This document shows, one piece after another, positions 14,392 through 20,021 of a stretch of DNA of 20,021 nt. Within the stretch, counting starts at the first letter, position 1, and every line of letters begins with the position of its first letter. Location of the stretch: contig SKHA01000150.1 in assembly GCA_007117185.1 (NCBI GenBank), forward strand, positions 1-20,021, given 5' to 3'. The notes beneath the pieces were generated by a model. The model worked only from the letters and a program-made list of their open reading frames with translations. It had not been told where the DNA came from and made no database searches. The position numbers and the translations under genes were made by a program. Origin of the DNA: Spirochaeta sp. (GTDB lineage: Bacteria; Spirochaetota; Spirochaetia; DSM-27196; Alkalispirochaetaceae).

Positions 14392-14400
14392 ACTATAGCA
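14392..14400 (-). promoter_or_regulatory. Candidate extended -10 promoter of the kinase gene
   Basis: On the minus strand TGCTATAGT is an extended -10 element (TGn plus TATAGT, 5 of 6). No good -35 box is seen 17-18 nt upstream. The hexamer ends 7 nt before ATG 14384, so the message would be leaderless or nearly so, consistent with the absence of a Shine-Dalgarno sequence. Confidence 0.45.
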
Positions 14401-14409
14401 GGAAAAGCA

Positions 14410-14439
14410 TTGAGATACACAGATGTTCCCCGCTATGAT
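14410..14439 (+). promoter_or_regulatory. Candidate promoter of the BMP importer operon
   Basis: TTGAGA (14410-14415, 5 of 6) and TATGAT (14434-14439, 5 of 6) are 18 nt apart. The -10 box ends 6 nt before ATG 14446, so transcription would begin at or next to the start codon. This leaves no room for a leader riboswitch. It interleaves with the kinase promoter on the other strand. Confidence 0.55.
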
Positions 14440-14445
14440 GACGGG

Positions 14446-15495
14446 ATGAAAACCTTCACCGCCGTCGTTTTCGCCGTTCTCCTCGCCTGCATGTCGGCGA
14501 CCTCTCTCGTCGCCGCGGGGCGTCCCGAGCCTGCGCCGCCAGCAGGTTCCTACCGCATCGGAGTCTTTGTTCCCGGTGTTGTTGATGGCAGCCCCACCTA
14601 TGAAATGCTGGTTCGCGGCGTGCGCCAGGGGGCGCAGGAGCACAGCAACGTCACTGTTACCGTGGTGGAAGGGGGATTCAATCAGAGTACCTGGGAAGAA
14701 AGCCTCACCTCCATGGCGGCATCCCGACGCTACGATCTGATCGTCACCTCCAACCCCAGCATGCCCCAGCTCGCTGAAGCGGTGGCTGCGGTGGTTCCTG
14801 ACGTCCAGTTTCTCATCATGGATGGACACCTCACCGGCAACGAGAGAATCCATACCATTCTATTCAACCAGCGCGAGCAGGCTTTCCTCTCAGGGTATTT
14901 CGCTGGACTGGTCACTACCAGCGGGATGCCGGGAGCGAACAACCGTCGTCGCATCGGCCTGCTTGCCGGGCAGGAATACCCGATCATGAACGAGGTAATT
15001 CTTGTCGGCTACCGCGAAGGTGCCCACCGGGTTGACCCTCAGATTGCCGTTGACTTTCGGGTGCTGGGGAACTGGTTCGATGCCGGCCAGGCTCAGGAGA
15101 TCGCCGCGGACATGATGACCCTCGGCAGCGACGTGATCCTGACGATCGCCGGGGGCGGCAATCAGGGGGTGGTCTCCGCTGCGCGTGAACGGGGAACCTA
15201 CGTTTTGTGGTACGACGACACCGGCTACGACGAAGCCCCGGGAATCGTGGTGGGTTCGTCTCTGGTGCGCCAGGATAACGCCACCTATCATGCTACCGTC
15301 GCGGCGATCCGGGGGGAGATCCCCTGGGGTACCGCCACGATACTGGGGGTTGCCGACGACGCGGTGGGGTTCGATCTGGAACACCCTGAGTTTCTCGCTG
15401 CGGTGCCCCCGCACCTTGTCGGAGAAATGGAGGCGATCCTTCATGAACTGCGTACCGGTCAAGTGACCCTCGAGATGCCCATCCCCGGCCAGTGA
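14446..15495 (+). CDS. BMP-family (PnrA/RfuA-like) ABC substrate-binding lipoprotein
   Basis: The extracytoplasmic ligand-binding component of the importer. ATG 14446 gives 349 residues; the frame is open to 14338 but that part overlaps the kinase. The N-terminus MKTFTAVVFAVLLAC has a lipobox-like LLAC, so Cys15 could be lipidated; a signal peptidase I cut after SLVAA is the alternative. The body has the BMP (PF02608) layout: RIGVFVPGVVDGSPTYEMLVRGVRQGA, DLIVTSNPSMPQLAEAVAAVVPDVQFLIMDG, FNQREQAFLSGYFAGLV, IGLLAGQEYP, and DVILTIAGGGNQGVVSAARERGTYVLWYDD. The usual first-strand D-x-SFN of nucleoside binders is replaced by GSPTYE. Spirochaete relatives bind purine nucleosides (PnrA) or riboflavin (RfuA); other family members bind other ligands. 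The substrate here is undetermined. Confidence 0.9.
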   Translation: MKTFTAVVFAVLLACMSATSLVAAGRPEPAPPAGSYRIGVFVPGVVDGSPTYEMLVRGVRQGAQEHSNVTVTVVEGGFNQSTWEESLTSMAASRRYDLIVTSNPSMPQLAEAVAAVVPDVQFLIMDGHLTGNERIHTILFNQREQAFLSGYFAGLVTTSGMPGANNRRRIGLLAGQEYPIMNEVILVGYREGAHRVDPQIAVDFRVLGNWFDAGQAQEIAADMMTLGSDVILTIAGGGNQGVVSAARERGTYVLWYDDTGYDEAPGIVVGSSLVRQDNATYHATVAAIRGEIPWGTATILGVADDAVGFDLEHPEFLAAVPPHLVGEMEAILHELRTGQVTLEMPIPGQ

Positions 15496-15496
15496 G

Positions 15497-16999
15497 ATGG
15501 CCCTGATAGCGCGGGACCTGGTCAAAACCTATGGAAGGGTCATCGCCCTCAGGGGGGCCTCCATAACCATCACCCCCGGGGAGGTGCGTGGACTTGTCGG
15601 TGAGAACGGTGCGGGCAAGAGTACCCTGCTGCGCCTGCTGGCGGGAATGGAGTCCCCGGACTCGGGCACCGTTGACCGCAGTGACGGCTCCTGCGCGGTT
15701 GTACCCCAGTACCCGCGGATGGCCCCCTCACTGTCCGTGCTGGCCAACCTGATGGTCCAGTGGAACACCCGCACGCTCCTTCTTGACACCGCCGGCGCCC
15801 GTCGACGGGTCCAGGAACTCTTTCGGCAGTTCGATATTTCTCTGGACCTCTTCAAGTCCGCCGGAGAGCTGAACGGGACGGAGGTTCGTTTCGCCGCGAT
15901 CCTGGCCGCCCTGATGCACCGGCCGGAATACCTCATCCTGGATGAACCGACAGTGGGGCTGGCCGGAACGGATCAGGAGCGGGTGCTGGCAACTGTCAGC
16001 GCTCTGCGGGATGCCGGGGTGGGTATTCTGTTCATCTCCCACGACCTGGGAGAGATCTGCCGTACCGCCGACAGGATTTCGACGATCACCGCAGGAGTTA
16101 CCGGTGCGGTGATCGCTTCGCCCGTGGACCCGTCGGTGCTGGCAGAACGATTGTTCGGCAAAGCACCTGCCCCCGAGGCTGCTCCGGGGGTTCCCCCGTT
16201 CTCACCACCAGAGTTCATTTCGACGGGGAGCAACGGCTGCGCCACCACCTCGGATGCGCACGGGCTCGTGCTGGAGGAGGTCTCGCTGCAGGACGAGAGA
16301 TCAGGACGGTCCCTGGGGCCAATTTCCTTCACAGCGGAACGCGGGTGTATCACCGCCATCACCGGAGTGCGCGAGGCCGGGCTGGACCTCCTGGAGGACT
16401 ATTTCAGCGGACGATGCACCCTGCTCTCCGGTGCGGTGAGAGTATCCTCGGACCGCCTCCCCGCCAGACTTGATCCGGTGCTGCTGCGGCGGCGCCGGGT
16501 AGCCTACGTCCCCTCGGACCGCTTTGAACGCGCCGCCGCCCTGGAGGGAAGTGTGGAAGAAAACGCCACCGTGACGGAGCGGAACGCGATTCACCCTCGG
16601 GGGATCCGGCTGCCCGCGGGAGTACGCGCAGTCACCACCCGTCTGCTGGATCGGTTCGGCATCCATACCGAGTGGCACCTGCCGCTGGGTTCCCTCTCCG
16701 GAGGGACGATCCAGAAACTGATTCTCTCCCGGGAGCTGGACACCAGCCCGGACGTCTGCATACTCGCCGAGCCGACAGCGGGACTGGATCTGCAGAGTCA
16801 GCTCAGCCTCCGGGGCATTCTGCTGGACGTGGCCCGACGGGGTGCCTCCGTCCTGATCCTCAGCTCCAGCATCGACGCGGTGACTCGCTTCGCCGGGAAG
16901 GTGGTGGTCCTGCACGGAGGCACGGTACAGGGAACCTTTACCGGTGACCGCCGAGACCTCATCGCCCGGGCGTTTGCCGGACTGGAGACGGTCCGATGA
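15497..16999 (+). CDS. Double ABC ATPase of the BMP-type importer
   Basis: A 500-residue sugar/nucleoside-importer ATPase with two fused nucleotide-binding domains. NBD1 has Walker A GENGAGKS (35-42), Q-loop Gln71, Walker B LILDE (146-150) and the switch His182 in FISHD, but its signature is degenerate (ELNGTEVRF at about 124-132 instead of LSGGQ). NBD2 has a degenerate Walker A (TGVREAGLDLL, no GKS/T), an intact signature LSGGTIQ (400-406), Walker B CILAEPT with Ala before the Glu, and no switch His. One composite site (NBD1 Walker A/B plus NBD2 signature) is therefore canonical and the other is damaged on both faces. It starts one nucleotide after the binding-protein stop and its stop overlaps the next gene by four. 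Confidence 0.93.
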   Translation: MALIARDLVKTYGRVIALRGASITITPGEVRGLVGENGAGKSTLLRLLAGMESPDSGTVDRSDGSCAVVPQYPRMAPSLSVLANLMVQWNTRTLLLDTAGARRRVQELFRQFDISLDLFKSAGELNGTEVRFAAILAALMHRPEYLILDEPTVGLAGTDQERVLATVSALRDAGVGILFISHDLGEICRTADRISTITAGVTGAVIASPVDPSVLAERLFGKAPAPEAAPGVPPFSPPEFISTGSNGCATTSDAHGLVLEEVSLQDERSGRSLGPISFTAERGCITAITGVREAGLDLLEDYFSGRCTLLSGAVRVSSDRLPARLDPVLLRRRRVAYVPSDRFERAAALEGSVEENATVTERNAIHPRGIRLPAGVRAVTTRLLDRFGIHTEWHLPLGSLSGGTIQKLILSRELDTSPDVCILAEPTAGLDLQSQLSLRGILLDVARRGASVLILSSSIDAVTRFAGKVVVLHGGTVQGTFTGDRRDLIARAFAGLETVR

Positions 17000-18027
17000 G
17001 CCTGCGCCCGCACACCACCCGCGGGGGGACATTCCTGGCTGTGGTAGCGGCGCTGTTTACCGTGGTGGTGGCAATTCTTATCTCCTCACCCCGACCACTG
17101 GCAACAATCGCCGTATTTCTCTCCGGCCCCTGGAGCAACCGATTCGCCCTTGGCAACTTCCTCTCCCGGGCTGCCCTGCTCTGTATCACCGGAGCGGGAG
17201 TGGTGATCGCCTTTCGCGCGGGGACGTTCAACCTGGGAGGAGAGGGTCAGACATACCTCGGCGCCCTGGTGGCGTCGGTGGTCATCACCGGGGTCAACCC
17301 GGTGGTCTACCGCGGTTTCGTTCCCGTCTTCCTGGCGGTTGCAGCAGCGGTGGGTGCCGGAGCGTTGCTGGCGGGACTATCCGGCTGGCTGCGCCACCGC
17401 ACCGGTGCTGACGAACTGATAACCAGCTTCCTCCTCTCGGCAGCTGCGATTCCCGTGGTAGACTACCTGATCAGCGGCCCCCTGAAGGACCCCGGCAGCA
17501 ACCTGCTGGCAACCCCGATGATCCCTGAAGCGTTCCGGTTGACCCGGATACTGCCACCCTCGGCGCTGAACATCACCTTCATCTGGGCACTCCTGGTAGT
17601 CCTGGTCCTCTGGTTTCTCCTCAACTGGACCCTTTTCGGGTACGAACTGCGCATTACCGGGTACAACCGCGACCTGGCCCGCTTCTCGGGGATCCCCCTG
17701 GGAATATACACAACGGTGCCGATGGCCCTTTCCGGAGCCCTTCACGGCCTCGCCGGGGCGGCACTGGTTCTGGGGGTGCACCATCGCAGTATCCAGGGGT
17801 TTTCCGGTGGTCTGGGCTGGAATGGAATAGCCGTTGCCCTTATCGCCCGGAACTCACCGGCGCTGGTGATACCGGCGGCGCTGTTTTTCGCGCTCCTCGA
17901 CGCAGGTTCCCGGGCTGCGGTAGTCCACAGCCAGGCAACCTGGGAGCTGGGGTCGCTGATCCAGGGGGTGGTCTTTCTCTTTGTCACCGCGCGGCTCCTG
18001 CGCACCGCAACGGGGAGAGCCGCATGA
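16996..18027 (+). CDS. ABC importer permease 1 (YufP/NupP-like)
   Basis: A membrane subunit of the BPD_transp_2 (LivH/RbsC/BMP-importer) type, 343 residues, with about nine hydrophobic segments. The diagnostic motif FRAGTFNLGGEGQTYLGAL (about residues 73-91) matches the G-x-FN-x-G-x-EGQ pattern of the first permease of BMP-type transporters. The cytosolic coupling region lies near YELRITGYNRDLARFSGI (about 215-232). It starts with ATG in a 4-nt ATGA overlap with the ATPase stop, so translation is coupled. It pairs with the following permease as a heterodimer. Confidence 0.93.
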   Translation: MSLRPHTTRGGTFLAVVAALFTVVVAILISSPRPLATIAVFLSGPWSNRFALGNFLSRAALLCITGAGVVIAFRAGTFNLGGEGQTYLGALVASVVITGVNPVVYRGFVPVFLAVAAAVGAGALLAGLSGWLRHRTGADELITSFLLSAAAIPVVDYLISGPLKDPGSNLLATPMIPEAFRLTRILPPSALNITFIWALLVVLVLWFLLNWTLFGYELRITGYNRDLARFSGIPLGIYTTVPMALSGALHGLAGAALVLGVHHRSIQGFSGGLGWNGIAVALIARNSPALVIPAALFFALLDAGSRAAVVHSQATWELGSLIQGVVFLFVTARLLRTATGRAA

Positions 18028-18851
18028 TTGGACAGATCCTGCAAAGCAGCAGCCTGCTACTACTGATCGCCCTGGGAGGGCTGGTCTCGGAGCGCAGCGG
18101 CATTCTGAACATCGGCCTGGAGGGGTTCATTACCGTGGGGGCATTTGTGGCAATCGCCCTGCGGGTATCCGGGGTGCCCCCAGTGGCGGCGCTGGCCCTG
18201 ACCGCGCTGGCGGGGTTGCTGCCGGCGCTCTTGTTCGGCCTCTTTGCGCTGCGCTGGGACGCCAACCCCTTCATCGTGGGGCTGGCGATAAACCTGCTGG
18301 CCGCCGGGGTCACCCCTCTTATGTCGGAAGTGTTTTTCGGTACTCGAGGGTCTATCCGCTTGAGCGGTGGCGGCGGTGTTGGAATATGGTCGGTATCGGT
18401 CACGGCGGTGGTAGCCCTTGCTGTGGTCCATGCCGGACTCTATAGAACCCTCCCGGGGTTGCGGTTGCGTATCGCCGGAGAGCAACCGGAGTGGTTGCGC
18501 GCCCATGGCGCCGGGGTGAGGCGGTATCAGTTGCTGGGACTGCTGGTGAGTGGAGTCACCGCCTCCATTGCCGGGGGACTGCTCTCGCTGCGCATCGGAG
18601 CGTACCTGCCCAATGTCAGCGCCGGGCGGGGGTGGATCGCCCTGGTGATCATCTACCTCGGGTACCGCAAACCCCTGGGAGTTGGCGCTGCAGCACTCTT
18701 CTTTGGCCTGGTAGAGGCGATGGCGGTACGCGCTCAGGCTGTTGTGGCGGTTCCGCCGACGGTGTTGCTTGCCCTGCCCTATGTGGTGACGGTGTTTGCC
18801 TTCGTCAGCTACTCGGCGTGGCGCCGACTTCATCAACAAGAACCGAGGTAA
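18024..18851 (+). CDS. ABC importer permease 2 (YufQ/NupQ-like)
   Basis: The second membrane subunit, 275 residues, about eight hydrophobic segments. The motif SERSGILNIGLEGFITVGAF (about residues 22-41) is the shorter partner's version of the FN-x-G-x-EG pattern. The coupling helix region reads LRLRIAGEQPEWLRAHGAGVRRYQ. It begins with a 4-nt ATGA overlap with permease 1. The last 47 nt, coding for the C-terminal tail SYSAWRRLHQQEPR, overlap the 3' end of argH on the other strand. No terminator is visible. Confidence 0.93.
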   Translation: MIGQILQSSSLLLLIALGGLVSERSGILNIGLEGFITVGAFVAIALRVSGVPPVAALALTALAGLLPALLFGLFALRWDANPFIVGLAINLLAAGVTPLMSEVFFGTRGSIRLSGGGGVGIWSVSVTAVVALAVVHAGLYRTLPGLRLRIAGEQPEWLRAHGAGVRRYQLLGLLVSGVTASIAGGLLSLRIGAYLPNVSAGRGWIALVIIYLGYRKPLGVGAAALFFGLVEAMAVRAQAVVAVPPTVLLALPYVVTVFAFVSYSAWRRLHQQEPR

Positions 18852-20021
18852 AACCGGAACCGGCCAGCTCTTCAATAGCGGTGCGATGCCGCTGCTGCAG
18901 CGCGGCGATATGGACAGCACCCTGGTGCATCCGCTGCCGCGGCGCCGCCAGGTTCAAATTACCCGGGGTGCCCTGGGAGGTTCGCTGTGCCAGCGCTTCG
19001 GCGACCTCCGGGATCGGCTGCTGGGCGTATTCTCTGGCGGCACGCAGGTACGCCTCACGAAATGGGAGCCCCTCCCGTACCAGCTGGTAGGCGTAGTCCG
19101 TGGCGAACACTTCCCGGTTAAGAGCTGCTGCCATGGCGTCGCGCTGCGGTTCAAGTTCACGAATGAGCACACCCGAGACCAGCAGCTCTTCCCGCAGCGC
19201 TTCCAGCGAACGCAGCAGCGGTTCCTTCGTATCCTGAAGATCCCGGTTGTACCCCGAAGGAAGACCCCGCACAACCCCGCGACATTGCGTCGCCCACCCC
19301 TCCAGGACAGCCGCCCGGGAGCGCATCAGCTCCAGAACATCGGGGTTGCGTTTCTGCGGCATGATACTGGAACCACTGCACAGCTGCGCCGGCAAACGCA
19401 CGTAGCCGACCTCAGGCAACGAATAGAGGATGAGGTCCTGGGCCATCCGGCCCAGGGTGGCGGCGACCCCGGCAAGGGTACCCACGATCACCCCATCCAG
19501 GCTGCCCCGGGAGTGCTGAACCGCAAGGACGTTGTTCTGCACTTCCTGGAAGCCAAGGAGGTCCGAGACCAGCTGCCGGTTCAACGGAAGGGGGACGCCG
19601 TAGCTGGCGGCGGAACCCAGGGGACTGCGGTCATTGAGTCTGGCTGCGGTGAGCAGCATGTCCAGGTCGTCCAGGAGCTGTTCCGCCCAGGACGCCAGCC
19701 ACAGGCCGAAGGTAGAGAGCATTGCGATCTGCAGGTGCGTCCGGCCGGGCATCACCGTCTCCCGCTCCGCTTCAGCCCGGTCCAGAAGAAGCTGAACCAG
19801 CTCGACGATGAGACCACTGTTCACCAGCAGTGCTTCCCGGGTCATGAGACGGGTAGCGGCGGTTACCTGATCGTTCCGGCTGCGGCCGGTGTGGACGCGT
19901 TTGCCCGCCTCACCGAGGCACTCTGTCAGAAGGTTTTCAAGGACGGTGTGACAGTCCTCGTCGCTGCGGGAGATCCCGATCTCGCCCCGGCGTCCCCGCC
20001 GGGCAATGTCCCGGAGTTCCC
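18805..20021 (-). CDS. argH: Argininosuccinate lyase, partial (N-terminus outside window)
   Basis: It cleaves argininosuccinate to arginine and fumarate, the last step of arginine synthesis. The frame is open to the window edge (first whole codon at 20019), giving about 404 residues without the N-terminus; the ATG at 19845 is internal. Visible motifs are KRVHTGRSRNDQV (just before that ATG), MPGRTHLQ, SPLGSAASYGVPLPLNR, the fumarase/lyase signature GSSIMPQKRNPD with the catalytic Ser loop, and GYNRDLQDTKEPL. Several usually conserved residues differ: TFGLW where TFGHx is common, LNR for DR, and PFREAY for PFREAH. It is therefore a divergent member, but the main catalytic motifs are kept. It meets the last permease gene tail-to-tail with a 47-bp overlap. 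Confidence 0.94.
   Translation of the reverse strand, partial: ELRDIARRGRRGEIGISRSDEDCHTVLENLLTECLGEAGKRVHTGRSRNDQVTAATRLMTREALLVNSGLIVELVQLLLDRAEAERETVMPGRTHLQIAMLSTFGLWLASWAEQLLDDLDMLLTAARLNDRSPLGSAASYGVPLPLNRQLVSDLLGFQEVQNNVLAVQHSRGSLDGVIVGTLAGVAATLGRMAQDLILYSLPEVGYVRLPAQLCSGSSIMPQKRNPDVLELMRSRAAVLEGWATQCRGVVRGLPSGYNRDLQDTKEPLLRSLEALREELLVSGVLIRELEPQRDAMAAALNREVFATDYAYQLVREGLPFREAYLRAAREYAQQPIPEVAEALAQRTSQGTPGNLNLAAPRQRMHQGAVHIAALQQRHRTAIEELAGSGFTSVLVDEVGATPSS

Noticed and set aside
14385..14445. FMN or purine riboswitch ahead of the BMP importer
   Set aside because: The gap between divergent start codons is about 60 bp and the predicted transcript begins at the ATG, leaving no room for an aptamer.
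1..20021. CRISPR arrays, transposases, integrases, tRNA or rRNA genes
   Set aside because: No regularly spaced repeats, transposase motifs, cloverleaf-like or rRNA-like sequences were seen; long gene-free stretches are absent.

Overview
The window looks like chromosomal DNA of a free-living, fairly GC-rich spirochaete (Spirochaeta/Alkalispirochaeta/Treponema-like). This is an inference from three things: a Bmp/Pnr/Rfu-type nucleoside-or-vitamin ABC cassette, an exported beta-propeller gene directly behind rseP, and frequent TTG/GTG starts in tightly overlapped operons. No single gene proves the taxon. I see no transposases, CRISPR arrays, tRNAs or rRNAs; nearly all of the window is coding.

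Layout. (1) 1-2593, + strand: the 3' end of rseP, then an exported WD40-like propeller protein. (2) 7047-2606, - strand: one long operon in the order rpsF-ssb-rpsR-DUF2232 (YybS-like)-rplI-dnaB-comFB-like, with 1-30 nt gaps or short overlaps and a candidate promoter at its head. It converges on the propeller gene with a 12-nt gap. (3) 7063-9320, + strand: a conserved-looking hypothetical gene overlapping or abutting pyruvate kinase, transcribed divergently from the rpsF operon. (4) 9413-12907, + strand: a nitrogen-control block. It holds a NifA-like GAF/AAA+ sigma-54 activator, a 220-bp intergenic region with a perfect 12-bp inverted repeat and a near-consensus -24/-12 promoter, then amtB, glnK and a strong terminator. 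(5) 13008-18851: an FGGY-family kinase (- strand) diverging from a four-gene BMP-family ABC importer (binding protein, double ATPase, two permeases) on the + strand. The two divergent starts are only about 60 bp apart and each has a -10-like box 6-7 nt from its start codon. (6) 18805-20021, - strand: the 3' part of argH, overlapping the last permease tail-to-tail by 47 bp.

How the genes work together. The NifA-like protein would act with sigma-54 RNA polymerase at the -24/-12 element to switch on amtB-glnK. AmtB would import ammonium, and GlnK would sense 2-oxoglutarate/ATP and gate AmtB. The GlnK has the 2-oxoglutarate- and ATP-binding residues but lacks the uridylylated Tyr51, so the circuit probably runs without GlnD-type modification of that residue. 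The importer probably takes up a nucleoside, sugar or vitamin-like compound, and the divergent kinase could phosphorylate the product. The substrate cannot be read from the sequence.

The most interesting unexplained structure is in the nitrogen block: the dyad centred near -103 from the predicted sigma-54 start, and a 13-bp motif (TTTTTCCTACATT, followed at the same spacing by GTA) present once on each side of the activator gene.
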